From: Microglena sp. YARC
Lineage: Eukaryota; Chlorophyta; Chlorophyceae; Chlamydomonadales; Chlamydomonadaceae
Assembly (NCBI GenBank): GCA_022414725.1
Contig: CM039462.1
Location: forward strand, 94,417,457 to 94,481,456
DNA length: 64,000 nucleotides
Direction: 5' to 3'
Positions 50,953 to 61,510 of this stretch are shown one piece after another. Position 1 is the stretch's first letter, and each line of letters opens with the position of its first letter. A program made the position numbers and the translations under genes. The notes under the pieces were generated by a model. That model had not been told where the DNA came from. It saw only the letters and a list, made by a program, of their open reading frames with translations, and did not search any database.

Positions 50953-53416
50953 TCAAATGAGCGTGCGGGATTTGTAAAGAGTAGTGAAGTCCGTCCCGTA
51001 GACACGGTCGAACTCCGAAATACGATTCTTTGAAAACCCTAGCATCTCCACGACGACGAAGCGACGCAGGAAACGAGAAGACTCCTCGGCGGTGGTCTTG
51101 TCCGACCAGTACATCCGGATCTTTTCGAACACGGCGCCTCCGGTCCCGCTGTGGACCATGTTCGTCGAAGTCCCCTTCGGAGTCTCGACATACCCGTTAC
51201 ACACACGGAGTACCCTGTGCAAGGCAAAGGGCGGGATCATGATCTCCTCACGGAGAAATAGACACGGAAGGTTGTTAATCTTCCCAATGCTCTGCGATGC
51301 CCTGGACAATATGAAAAGCTCAGGGATAAGGGATGTGGGGACGACGTAAACCACCACCATGTCGTACGACTTGGACAGGACGATCGACTGAGTATGCGAT
51401 GAGTAAGTGGTGAATGTAAATGTATTTGTCTCAACGACATCACCCTCCACAAGATCCACGAATGATTTGGTCGTCAAAAACCCCGAAGAGGGGTTCTGGG
51501 AACGGAACATGATGAGTGGAGGCAACACGTCGTCATCCTCAGCATTGTTTTGCAGACGCTTTAGGTTTTTTCGCGCAACTGTGAGGACTTCATTGTAGTA
51601 TGTAAAAATAGGCTCCCACAACAAAGGAAAGTCCGAAAAACGCCACAGTCTCCCTACTCTGCACAGCGTCAAAGCGACCGACAGCAAGCGCGATGTTCAA
51701 CTCAGTGAAGCGCGTCCACACTCGCGGCGTCTTCTTCAAACAGTCTAGGGTCTTAAAGGCGGTCGCAGAGGAGTAAATACCCTCCATAATTCCGACGTAA
51801 CGATCGTTCGAGGCGTTCACATCAAACCGAAGCACTGACCCCCCACCCCCACTCGAAGGAAAGCGGATTAAGTCACACAAGGCGTCGCTCGTGTTATTCA
51901 CAAAATGACGGTACGAAGGAACCTTAGGCAATAATAATACACTACTTGTACTATTTTTAGAATGCGCAGGACCCAATGCAAGCCAACGTGAGTACTCGAT
52001 GTAATCGATCGGAATGTACTCTTTACAATAGTGGACATAAAGCGTCGCCATGTTGTCACACGCCTTTTCAGGGACGTTGATCATGTACCCCCAAACGTGT
52101 TTGCGCCCCGCAACGTCGAGGACCCACCATCCGTTTACAGCCTCCACAAACACACCGTATGATGACAGCACGCCTTCCACCAAGGCCGGGAACAACCCCG
52201 CACCAGCAGTGTCGCCTATCGAAAGGGTTCTCACACGTTGGGTAGGTACAAAGTTCGTGAACATTACGAATGATGATGACTTTCCAAAATTCTTCTTCTT
52301 GTAGGAATTGCCTTTCCGCGAACTTCTTCCATCAAAAGAAAAGTTCTCACGGACATGGATTCCGCCGATGCGATCTACACCCGGCGTGTGCAACAGACAA
52401 CTCTCTAGCAACGACCGCGATACAGAAAGCATGGCTAATGCGTCATCATCATTCTCAGAGTGCCAGACAATGTCCACGCACACAGGGAAGTGGTGGGGAC
52501 ACACGTCAATAAGGGGAATAACTATTTGCCCCCGATTGTGCACAGGCCGGATGTAACTTGCACGGTACAACTCTATGCTTACCCAACAAAGGTCAGAAAC
52601 ACCTCCGTCTAGGGTCGTGGGGGTGTCATCGTTCAGCATAATCATTCCACATGTGCGGAGATTGTCAGACAAAGCGGTACTATTCTTCCCGAAATCACCG
52701 ATGACCATGATCATTCTCGCACCCTTTTTGCTCCGCTCATCTATGATGTCGTCGCACAAACTCTGTATGATAGCACCTTTCTGTTTGGGGTGTGTACGTC
52801 CGGACTCGTAGCGGTCACCAAGCCCAACATTGTAAATCACGAGGCCGCCTCCATCATTGGGCCTGCCGGTCTGTACCATAACCTTTCGAAAACGCTTGGA
52901 GGATTTTGAGGAACTAGCTGACAACTTAATGTCGCGTGCCGAATACACACTCAAACCATCTACACACGCCTCCTTATCATCAGACGGCAACAATGCCAAC
53001 TTACTCAACATGTCGTCTATCTCCGAATACCCAACGCGCACACGACCAACCCTTCCTGCCCTGCGAGTCGTGCTAACATTTCCACGAGACGCACCGATGT
53101 ACGCGCGCGTCAGCTCGACGATGAACTCCGGAAGGGGACCGAAGTCTTGGAACAAGGCAACGTCGGGCTCCAGCTTCGACAACAGATTTATAACTCTGTC
53201 AGGGAGGCAACGTAAAATCATAGCCCCTTTGTTGTCAAGGGGGGTAGGAGACGTGGGGATCTCCCAGCAACTCACGTTAAGAGAGCAAACTCGGAATGCC
53301 CCTGTTGACTTAGGATTGCACTCCACATCGGCGATGGAAATAGTTGTTCCGCTTACCGAAACAATATCACTTTTCACCGTATTGGATACGATGAAATTCT
53401 TAGGGGATTCATACAT
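50953..53416 (-). pseudogene. EEP-nuclease-like protein with ADP-ribosyltransferase-like C-terminus, one frameshift
   Basis: ATG 53416 opens the gene. Residues about 35-330 have endonuclease/exonuclease/phosphatase (EEP) landmarks: RVCSLNVSCWE, PDVALFQDFGPLPEF, MIMVIGDFGKNS and CPHHFPVCVDI (usual motifs LN, QE, GDFN, SDH; several positions are altered, so activity is doubtful). The middle (about 330-590) is unassigned. A T5 run near 51,640 shifts the frame. The last 220 residues contain an R-S-E-type ART pattern: LIMFRSQNPS, FTFTTYSSHT and REEIMIPPFALHRVLRV. The second part could be a separate gene, but no ATG lies before the Arg motif. Both domain calls are by pattern only. Confidence 0.5.
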
Positions 53417-53503
53417 GAAGAATACCGGACACTATATGTATTTATGTGATTTTTTTACCTTCGACGAGTTTAACACGGCAACAACATCAGACCGATTGAT
53501 TCA

Positions 53504-53764
53504 ATGACAGAAGTTCATAAGTTCCCGGACATGGAACAAAGCTCGAGCACCTTCATGTCACCTAATGTCGACTCATTCGGCATGTCGGGATCCATGTCCA
53601 TGAGCGCACGCGCATTAACGTGGTTCGTCGTCTCCCTGATATGGATAATCTTCATTATCAGAGAGTTTGTATATAATTTTTTTACACCGACCATCAAATG
53701 GACACGCATCAGCATCTTCATTGCGTTGGCATTATATCATTTGTTCCTCATTAGCACTTTCTAA
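53504..53764 (+). CDS. Small membrane protein (two transmembrane helices)
   Basis: ATG 53504, 86 residues. A Ser/Met-rich N-terminus (STFMSPNVDSFGMSGSMSMS) is followed by two hydrophobic helices (WFVVSLIWIIFIIREFV and ISIFIALALYHLFLI) around a short basic loop. Its TAA overlaps the stop of the convergent gene at 53761-54245. Size and layout fit a virion inner-membrane protein; identity unknown. Confidence 0.6.
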   Translation: MTEVHKFPDMEQSSSTFMSPNVDSFGMSGSMSMSARALTWFVVSLIWIIFIIREFVYNFFTPTIKWTRISIFIALALYHLFLISTF

Positions 53765-54245
53765 TTCTTAAATACCCCCTTCCCCTTGAGTATCCAGACG
53801 ATACAGAAAGTCGTGAAGATAACTAGAATACATGAAAATATGTAGAACAACATGTCCGCGACGTCGTTCGTGTACCCATTACTAACACAGTCCCTGCACG
53901 CATCCCCCTCTTCGCATGCTTATGTAAGAACATCTTGGTCGAAACGAGGAAACTCATCAACAAGACAAATACCGATATGTCCAACCAAAACCCTACCACA
54001 CCTGCAAGCTGGGATATCGCGTACAGCGTAAGCAAAGCAGGCGCGACGCGAAGAAACATGAGAAGGAATTTATCCTGACCCATCGGACAACCCATCTTCT
54101 CACACTTTTCCGCAATGTTCCAAGCCCCAAATTGGAACCAGACGGCATACGCCATGACAAAAAAGTAAAGGAACCACATGACCAAGGCGATCGTAGGGTG
54201 AATCATGCGAATAGGAAATCCAGCATTTTTTTTACTACTCGGCAT
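53761..54245 (-). CDS. Multi-spanning membrane protein, one frameshift
   Basis: ATG 54245 (MPSSKKNAGFPIRMIHP) leads into at least four membrane helices (IALVMWFLYFFVMAYAVW, LLMFLRVAPALLTLYAI, GFWLDISVFVLLMSFLV and a last one). At a G5 run near 53,910 the frame shifts to GDACRDCVSNGYTNDVADML and the final helix FYIFSCILVIFTTFCIVWIL, ending GVFKN-TAG at 53761. Conserved-looking Cys pairs (EKCEKMGC, CRDC) flank loops. The stop codon overlaps that of the convergent 53504 gene, supporting the corrected end. Function unknown. Confidence 0.55.
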
Positions 54246-54309
54246 GCGTCTTGATGATGTAGACACAATACAGTTGTTTTCATTTTATTTTTTGAAACTG
54301 TCCTTGCGA

Positions 54310-54588
54310 ATGTCAGCCACATTGGGACGCTCTGGGGGGGGACGATCGCATCTGAAACCAGGTTTACATATTTTTTTGTCCTCCAAATGTAAACATTGTG
54401 TTTACCATGATGCAAGCAACACCCTAACGAATACAGGCGGCGTTGTTCCACCACAAACAAATGCAAATTCTCCAGCAATGGTCGGTAAGGCTATGCTAGC
54501 TGCATTGCAAGCAGTGCACAGATTCAAAGCACATATCACAGCGGAGCACGTAACATGTTCCTCTTGTCCGGTATTGGGTTTTCGCTAG
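54310..54588 (+). CDS. Possible small CxxC protein
   Basis: ATG 54310 gives 92 codons with SSKCKHCVYHD and VTCSSC motifs. It overlaps the next gene by 34 bases in another frame and contains a G7 run that could hide an indel. Weak evidence. Confidence 0.25.
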   Translation: MSATLGRSGGGRSHLKPGLHIFLSSKCKHCVYHDASNTLTNTGGVVPPQTNANSPAMVGKAMLAALQAVHRFKAHITAEHVTCSSCPVLGFR

Positions 54589-54887
54589 CCGCATTCCTAT
54601 TTGCGACCAAGGCACAAGGAGCAACCCGTCTCGTCATAGCTTCCCTAGTTGCGGCAATCATCGTCTTCAGCGCCACGTACGGCATGTGCGTATCACGATG
54701 GCACAGAGAAGCAGTCGCCATCCTCGATGCAGCGCTCGAGGTGGACGATGAGCTACCGGCACCCGTCGCGAGGATTGCAGGAGACATGGTCCGACGTTCG
54801 TGGGAGAAACGTGTGCACGTATATGCTGCAATAGAGATGATCGCACTCCTCGCTACATTGGTTGTCATCTTCTCAAGACGAAATTGA
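54555..54887 (+). CDS. Membrane protein, 110 residues
   Basis: ATG 54555: two N-terminal helices (FLLSGIGFSLAAFLFATK and LVIASLVAAIIVFSATYGM), a charged central helix (AILDAALEVDDELPAPVARI) and a C-terminal helix (VYAAIEMIALLATLVVIF) ending SRRN. Three spanning segments are likely. It converges with RPB6, 19 bases apart. No family is recognised. Confidence 0.6.
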   Translation: MFLLSGIGFSLAAFLFATKAQGATRLVIASLVAAIIVFSATYGMCVSRWHREAVAILDAALEVDDELPAPVARIAGDMVRRSWEKRVHVYAAIEMIALLATLVVIFSRRN

Positions 54888-54906
54888 TTGATTGCCCGCC
54901 AAAAAT

Positions 54907-55167
54907 TCATGAAGTCGAGGACGACTTAAAAATGCGCTCGAGCTCCGTCTTGCCGTCTGATAAAGTCCTAGCGACCACAAGAGGCAGCAATCCAGCGTCA
55001 AGCTCTGCGCTTGCAACCTCGCAAGCGTCAAAACGACGAGAACCCATCATGCGGGGGACGTCGATCAATGCGGGAGCACCCCTAGCAATTTGTTCGGCGC
55101 GCATACCGATTACCTTGGCGCGCTCGTAAGTAGTCAGGGAAGACGACAGAGTGACGAAAGAAGACAT
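54907..55167 (-). CDS. RNA polymerase subunit RPB6-like
   Basis: ATG 55167, 86 residues. The core LTTYERAKVIGMRAEQIARG and EVASAELDAGLLPLVVARTL-SDGKTELE matches the RPB6/RpoK/omega fold (usual form LTKYERARILGTRALQI and ELK...IPI-RR-LPDG). RPB6 helps assemble and stabilise the RPB1 clamp. The acidic N-terminal tail of cellular RPB6 is absent, as in many viral forms. It lies next to RPB9 on the same strand, close to RPB1. Confidence 0.85.
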   Translation of the reverse strand: MSSFVTLSSSLTTYERAKVIGMRAEQIARGAPALIDVPRMMGSRRFDACEVASAELDAGLLPLVVARTLSDGKTELERIFKSSSTS

Positions 55168-55216
55168 CAAATAAGCAGTTAAGGTAATTTCTCTCTATGT
55201 CGATAGTTTTTTGCCT

Positions 55217-55924
55217 TTATACAACTGTTTTCTTTACAACTTTTTTCCGTGCGGGGACAGCTTTCCGATTGCGAGACACCGACCTGAAACTGACAGACTT
55301 CCTCTCTCCCACGACATCATCAATGCCAGCAACAACATCCTTAGGAGAATCCGAGACAGCATCCGTGGCAGCATCCCTAGGAGAATCCGTGGCAGCATCC
55401 TTAGGAGAATACGTGGCAGCATCCTTAGGAGAATCCGTGGCAGCATCCTTAGGAGAATCCGTGGCAGCATCCTTAGGAGAATCCGCGTCAGCATCCTTAG
55501 AAGAATCCGCGACAGCATTCTTAGAAGAATCCGCGGCAGCTGAGCGACCTCCACCTGCTTTCCAGAACGTGTCGCACCGTTCGCAAAAGTACAAGAACTT
55601 CAGGTCGGCGTCGTACTTGATGAAGAGAACAGAGGAAGATCCCCCATCGTCATCATCGTTGTTGCGGCTGCACGTGGGGCAAGGGATGTTGTGTGCCCGA
55701 GGCAGCGTCACGTCGTACCGGATGTTCTTCGAAATGAACTGCTCATAAGAATTCCGGTCGTCGGAGTGGTTGCTCTCGAAGATGCAGGCGTCCTTGACGG
55801 GAGCGACGCTCTGGCAGTTGCGACATTCAAAGTACATCCGCTGCTCATCGTTCTCACCAGATGAAGACTGCGACGACGAACGAATGAACATCATGTTGTC
55901 ACAGGCATCGCAAAAACGCATCAT
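55217..55924 (-). CDS. RNA polymerase subunit RPB9-like with repeat-rich tail
   Basis: I take ATG 55924 or 55921 (MRFCDACDNMMFIR) as the start because RPB9 begins with this zinc ribbon; an upstream extension lacks homology. Zinc ribbon 1: CDAC then YFECRNCQ. Zinc ribbon 2: IPCPTCSRN then LYFCERCDTFW. A Ser/Asp/Ala tail follows, with about eight 8-residue repeats of the SPKDAATD type from a 24-base tandem DNA repeat, then a basic end (ARKKVVKKTVV). RPB9 normally ends after the second ribbon, so the tail of about 115 residues is an addition. It is divergent from the 55982 gene. Confidence 0.75.
   Translation of the reverse strand: MMRFCDACDNMMFIRSSSQSSSGENDEQRMYFECRNCQSVAPVKDACIFESNHSDDRNSYEQFISKNIRYDVTLPRAHNIPCPTCSRNNDDDDGGSSSVLFIKYDADLKFLYFCERCDTFWKAGGGRSAAADSSKNAVADSSKDADADSPKDAATDSPKDAATDSPKDAATYSPKDAATDSPRDAATDAVSDSPKDVVAGIDDVVGERKSVSFRSVSRNRKAVPARKKVVKKTVV
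55310..55545. repeat. 24-bp tandem repeat inside the RPB9-like gene
   Basis: About nine copies of GGAGAATCCGTGGCAGCATC plus CTTA on the plus strand, in phase with codons, producing the repeated tail. Confidence 0.85.
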
Positions 55925-55981
55925 CGTGCAGACGCAAATCTTCAAATACGGTACATAAGGTATAGTAATCCTTTTGTTAAA

Positions 55982-56521
55982 ATGGAAGTTCCCTTTACAC
56001 TCACTAACGCAGACTTCATCAACGCAGTCCTCAAGGCTTGCCACCCATGCGCGACGGCCACGAAAACAATGTCTGACACAGGAATCCTACTAGTACAAGA
56101 ATACGCGGTCATGGACTGGAAAAACACCCAACCCGAAGTAGACATCGTGGAATGGGATCCAGATTGTGTAAACGCGCAGTCGCCAAACATAGACAATAAA
56201 GGACTAATACTACTTGTCCCGAGCACCCAACCAGTGCACAAAATGATGCACTCCGAGAATTCTACCAAGGAATCTCCCAAAACAAATAAATCGTGCGCAA
56301 ACCGAGTGAGGTTTGTCGATAGCCTCCTGCTTCAGTACTCAACACGCATCGGACACAAGTTCGTGACCACGCTACAGAACATTGCCGCGAATAACTCCAA
56401 CGTATTTTGCAGATTCGTGCTGACGTTCAAGAACCTACCACCAAACACACGAGCACAAGAAGGGAATCCCAACTTCGCAACCGCATTCAAAAAACTCTTC
56501 CACGCCGACGAAGAACACTAG
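55982..56521 (+). CDS. Hypothetical protein, 179 residues
   Basis: ATG 55982 (MEVPFTLTNADFINAVLK), 57 bases from the divergent RPB9-like start. It is intact, with alternating segments such as GILLVQEYAVMDWKN, GLILLVPSTQPVHKMM, RFVDSLLLQYSTRIGHKFV and FCRFVLTFKNLPPNTRA. It is balanced in charge, with no signal or membrane segment. No family is recognised. Confidence 0.6.
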   Translation: MEVPFTLTNADFINAVLKACHPCATATKTMSDTGILLVQEYAVMDWKNTQPEVDIVEWDPDCVNAQSPNIDNKGLILLVPSTQPVHKMMHSENSTKESPKTNKSCANRVRFVDSLLLQYSTRIGHKFVTTLQNIAANNSNVFCRFVLTFKNLPPNTRAQEGNPNFATAFKKLFHADEEH

Positions 56522-56856
56522 GCATCATTTGGCATGCCCGATAACACGCACACAGACACAGCTGTTCCATCTGTCCGTTCTACTCAACAACAAAATGAAA
56601 TGATTCGACGACCAGAGACTGGGAAGAGGCAGTCGAGTTCGCACGCAACACAGTACCCACGAGAAGCCGCAAAAACACAAGAAGTCGAACTGCGTCAAAG
56701 CGACAAATATTTGACCTCACGGTTATAGCGGCAATACACAAAGCCGTTCAAAAGAAGACGAGCATGACGATACTACAGTCGGACAAATTGTGACCGTTGA
56801 ATAATCGAGTAGATTATGGCGATTACATTTTGTGCCCTTCCATCTCTCAGCTGGTA

Positions 56857-57122
56857 TCAATGTCCAAACTGTATGAACGCGAACAATGACGAAGAATATT
56901 TATCGTAATTGCCACGATATTGAGTCGATTTCCTCCTACCAGACATCATACCCCCTTGAAAGTCCTCTACATTAATAGGCTGAGCAATGGCATCCTTACT
57001 GCACGCAGTCTCCTTAGCATCGAACGTAAAGCAATTTTTGGCGTTGTCTTGGTAAACGTAGACCCGGCATTAGCGGGAATTGAAGGAAAACCTAACGACG
57101 ACCTGGGAGGGGGGGACATCAT
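56857..57122 (-). CDS. Hypothetical protein, one frameshift
   Basis: ATG 57122 opens MMSPPPRSSLGFPSIPANAG. At about 57,030 coding character passes to the next frame (NCFTFDAKETACSKDAIAQP, VEDFQGGMMSGRRKSTQYRG) and ends TGA at 56857. About 88 residues, polar with a C-terminal aromatic stretch. A C5 or A5 run marks the break. Unknown function. The 56,530-56,856 interval upstream of its stop holds only a low-complexity 64-codon frame (56,534-56,728) that I do not call a gene. Confidence 0.35.
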
Positions 57123-57301
57123 GTAAACAGTAGCCTATTCCAAAGGAAGAAAGCGATGATAAAAGCAAACAGATTTATCTTGGAACATTATTTGGTTTTA
57201 CAGAAACTTCCAGAGCTGGATTGGAGACATACAAATGCAAATCAAAAAAATGTCGATCATAGTTTAAAAATATCAAAAATGTGTAGGTTAGGCACTCCGT
57301 A

Positions 57302-57424
57302 ATGTTATCAACTCTTCCCAGTCATCCACTCGTAGTAATCAAAATCATTACAATATGCACACTACTGATGTTGACTGTATTTCATACAGCCAACGCAAGT
57401 GTATCCAGCTCGACCACCAAATGA
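57302..57424 (+). CDS. Tiny membrane-anchor or signal-peptide ORF
   Basis: ATG 57302, 40 codons, with a hydrophobic segment (VVIKIITICTLLMLTVF) followed by ANASVSSSTTK, a signal-like cleavage context. It may be the start of a longer secreted protein cut by an indel. Low support. Confidence 0.2.
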   Translation: MLSTLPSHPLVVIKIITICTLLMLTVFHTANASVSSSTTK

Positions 57425-57544
57425 ATCAATCAATGTGCGAAACCCATAGAAGCGTAGAAACGTTTGCCGCTTACGCGACTGAGCCACAAAAAATACCCGC
57501 TAAAAGTGTCCCACGACGTCTATCACAAGAGGATAATTAATATA

Positions 57545-58406
57545 GTAGCAGCATCAGGTCGGAAACCAGAGTGATGCGACCGCAACTTTGAACCAACATC
57601 CGTCCTTTGGGGATGGCAAGGACAAGCGTGTCCAAGCTCAGGGATGTCCATGCCCTCTGCGGCATAGAGGAACGTGGCGCAAAATCACCCGCGTGTACGC
57701 GACGCCTTCAATTCAGAAGGCTTCATGCCCACCCAGTAGAAACCAAGCCGCGATTCCTTGCAACCAGCAGGTCGTGCACAGCTGAAGCTGAGACTTTCGA
57801 TCGGACAACACCAGCACACGCCGATCCCGGGGCACCGCCAACAGTCGGATATGAGCTCCACCACGAAGGCCGTGCAAGGCGCGAAATCGCACACGTTGTT
57901 ATCATGCGGAAATGCAAGGGGCTGCCTAATTCCCGTCGCGAACGCGCTGTGGATCACCTCCTCACGCGCGTACTCCCTAGCATACCGGAAGAAAAACGAA
58001 CCAAAGCGAACACGGACAACCCTGTCATATGCCGGTTACTTGATACCGAATCATCAAAGTTGAAGAAGAGGCAACCTGTGGACCCAGGTGGTACACGATC
58101 GCCCGGGTCATTCCGTCCTTCCGGTCAGGCGTGGCAGAAAAGCCAAGGAGTACCGAAACGTTCGTCTGAAAAGGGCGCGCGAAGAAACTCTCCGTGCCAC
58201 TCCGGTGGACACTCTCAACGATAAGTAATCCAATTCAAGAGAAAGGTGTCGGCAGCATAAGACTTCATGCTAAGACTGTTGCAGACTCTGCAAGCACACG
58301 TCGCGACCATGTGTATCAGTTACCCCGGCCTTCAGGACCACCGACGCGTAGGCATGAACTGCTCAATTCCGATCACGCCACTGGGAAAGTAAGAACTCCT
58401 TTGGCT
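57545..58406. other. Unresolved stretch before the assembly gap
   Basis: No reading frame here matches anything I recognise. Given the error-rich RPB1 sequence on the other side of the gap, this could be more low-quality sequence, perhaps the 5' part of RPB1, but the clamp zinc motifs expected there are not seen. Confidence 0.3.
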
Positions 58407-59406
58407 NNNNNNNNNNNNNNNNNNNNNNNNNNNNNNNNNNNNNNNNNNNNNNNNNNNNNNNNNNNNNNNNNNNNNNNNNNNNNNNNNNNNNNNNNNNNNN
58501 NNNNNNNNNNNNNNNNNNNNNNNNNNNNNNNNNNNNNNNNNNNNNNNNNNNNNNNNNNNNNNNNNNNNNNNNNNNNNNNNNNNNNNNNNNNNNNNNNNNN
58601 NNNNNNNNNNNNNNNNNNNNNNNNNNNNNNNNNNNNNNNNNNNNNNNNNNNNNNNNNNNNNNNNNNNNNNNNNNNNNNNNNNNNNNNNNNNNNNNNNNNN
58701 NNNNNNNNNNNNNNNNNNNNNNNNNNNNNNNNNNNNNNNNNNNNNNNNNNNNNNNNNNNNNNNNNNNNNNNNNNNNNNNNNNNNNNNNNNNNNNNNNNNN
58801 NNNNNNNNNNNNNNNNNNNNNNNNNNNNNNNNNNNNNNNNNNNNNNNNNNNNNNNNNNNNNNNNNNNNNNNNNNNNNNNNNNNNNNNNNNNNNNNNNNNN
58901 NNNNNNNNNNNNNNNNNNNNNNNNNNNNNNNNNNNNNNNNNNNNNNNNNNNNNNNNNNNNNNNNNNNNNNNNNNNNNNNNNNNNNNNNNNNNNNNNNNNN
59001 NNNNNNNNNNNNNNNNNNNNNNNNNNNNNNNNNNNNNNNNNNNNNNNNNNNNNNNNNNNNNNNNNNNNNNNNNNNNNNNNNNNNNNNNNNNNNNNNNNNN
59101 NNNNNNNNNNNNNNNNNNNNNNNNNNNNNNNNNNNNNNNNNNNNNNNNNNNNNNNNNNNNNNNNNNNNNNNNNNNNNNNNNNNNNNNNNNNNNNNNNNNN
59201 NNNNNNNNNNNNNNNNNNNNNNNNNNNNNNNNNNNNNNNNNNNNNNNNNNNNNNNNNNNNNNNNNNNNNNNNNNNNNNNNNNNNNNNNNNNNNNNNNNNN
59301 NNNNNNNNNNNNNNNNNNNNNNNNNNNNNNNNNNNNNNNNNNNNNNNNNNNNNNNNNNNNNNNNNNNNNNNNNNNNNNNNNNNNNNNNNNNNNNNNNNNN
59401 NNNNNN
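58407..59406. other. Assembly gap (exactly 1,000 N)
   Basis: A run of exactly 1,000 N, so the true size is unknown. By protein position, the missing part should include the RPB1 N-terminus. Confidence 0.99.
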
Positions 59407-61510
59407 AAAATTGATTTGCTTAGTACGTCTGGCTCCTCAGCATGCGCAAGACGCGACTTTTCTTTGCTAAGTAGCCCGCTGACGGTAAATTCCGCTTGGA
59501 GAAAAGTGTCAGCGACCGGTGCTCACGCCACGTGTGGGGGAGGGGAATAACCTTGAGCCGTTTCACACATGAGAGGGCGATGAGCTAGATCACCAAGCGT
59601 CTGCGCGCGCGTGAGAGAATGTGTGGCGCGTTCCAGTTAAAGAAAGGGTGTGCGGGAGCACGCAAACCTGACTCCAGTCTGTTGGGACGACAATGGCAGC
59701 CATCGCATCGGTTTGATGGTGAAGGAGCCTCCGCGAGCCACGACGAGAGACGGGTCGAGAGGAAAAACTCATACTCACGGCAGAAGGAACAGCTCACAGA
59801 AATTACTAGGGGACGCATACAATGACGAAGACTGTGACATTTTGGACTCGACCCTCGTTCGCAGGCACAGAACGATTCATATGCACGCACCTACCACGTC
59901 CGAGCCATCAGTAGCGACCCATCAACGTAAGACAGAGTCGGACACGAGGCAGGACGGCAACGATGCTAAACGAAAACCGAGATGACAAAAGCTAGCCGAC
60001 ATCGTCAAGGTGAACAACATGATCCTGGAAAAATAGCAAAAGGAGAGAATCGCGAAACGCGTCGAGAAGAACGGGTTCGTGCTCCACAATAACACGTAGC
60101 GACGCTCATAGAACACACACCAGTCTCTATACTGCAAAAGGACGATAGGACGTAGTCATAACGCTGCCTCTCAGAAGAAACGGGCCACAAAGGAAGAGTC
60201 GATCAGAGGAAACTCAATAGGTGCAAAGCGCAGTGGATGTTCTCATGTAGAACCGTCATCACAACCGGACAACTTAACATAGAGAACTAGGCGTACCCAA
60301 AAGCCATGCGAAGAAGTAGGCAGAGAGAGTAGTCAATTTTATACACACATAGATACAAATAGAGGAAATCAGGCTTCTAAGTAGAAAAAGGAGCAGACCA
60401 GTACAGGAGCAAAGCACAGTCCGCAAGGGGACGGCGGTGGGAGGATCAGGAGAAGAACAATCGAGCTCAAGGAACAATCCAATCGCTCGACAGACACAGT
60501 AAGTCGTCGAATCTCGACATAGGGGACAGTCGTAGTAAGAAAGACACCTCAGGAAAGCGGAAATACGTACTTCTCAGAACGCTCAGCCGTCGCTACAAAA
60601 AAGATAAGACTAAGATGAGCATGATGGCGCATCGAGTAAGAGTCATGCCCTACATACCTTCCGGCTGAATGTTTGCGTATGCGCATGCTACAAACGCAGA
60701 CTTTGACGGAGACGAGATGAACAATGCACGTCCCACAAGAGCCTACAGACGCATCACGAACTGCAAAGCTCTCGCAGCAGTCCCGTTGCAACGTGCTCTC
60801 GCCAAGGTACTCCAAGCCAATCATATCGATAGTGCAGGACGTCGCTCTAGGAGTCTACCGCATCACCAGAAGAACATACAAATACTGAACGTCAGCTCTT
60901 CAAAACCTCGTGGCACCCAACCCGACCGCTGGACGCAAAGGACGCTCCCTGGACGCATTCAAGCAAACGGGGAAACGATGGCATCGTATAGGTCGGAATT
61001 GCTATCGACCGTGCTACCGCCCCACGCTCAACACATACTTGATCAACGAGAACAAGGACGTGGGAGACGACAACTTCATTCAGAGGACGACGAGATCCGC
61101 ATCGAGAGAGGGAAAATCAAGAGCGGCGTGTGAACGCAGCAGTCTTCGGACGCGAAACAACAGGCATCGTCCATTGGTATTCAACACGGAGGGGGCCCGA
61201 AGCCAGTCACGGTTGATGCTGAACAACACGGCAAAAACTCATATGCGACTGGCTCGTCCTCTCAGGCTTCAGTGTGGGCATCTCGGACCTCTGGATCCCC
61301 GAGGAAACACGAAGAGAATCGCCATCAGAGCCGAACTGGATAGCGCGAAGAAGAACGTGAGAGAGCTCCTAGAGACGTGCACGAGGGAACTTCGAAAACG
61401 TGTCCACACGCTCAAACGCCGATTTCCTCGAGGAAAGCATCACGGTGGCACTAAAGAAAGGGGGAGGAGACCGCAGGCAAACTGGCCCTCTCAGGAACCG
61501 ATCCGACACA
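59407..61510 (+). pseudogene. RPB1, N-terminal half, error-ridden
   Basis: RPB1 motifs appear in order but in changing frames: YNDEDCDILDSTLVRRH (about 59,815), LADIVKVNNMILEK (about 59,995), an RGN...GKR...RTVIT block (about 60,200-60,260), GVPKAM (about 60,290), a GP...GAK block (about 60,400), the catalytic NADFDGDEMN (about 60,690-60,725), HVPQEPTDASR and SPRYSKPIISIVQDVALGVY in the next frame, and RIERGKIKSGV (about 61,100). A frame change occurs on average every 50-100 bases, unlike the clean sequence from 61.5 kb on. All active-site Asp codons are present. This pattern fits an uncorrected long-read patch beside the gap better than gene decay. Confidence 0.8.

Noticed and set aside
57607..58224. 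205-codon plus-strand frame before the gap as a gene
   Set aside because: The composition is not protein-like, there are no motifs, and the neighbouring sequence is demonstrably error-rich.
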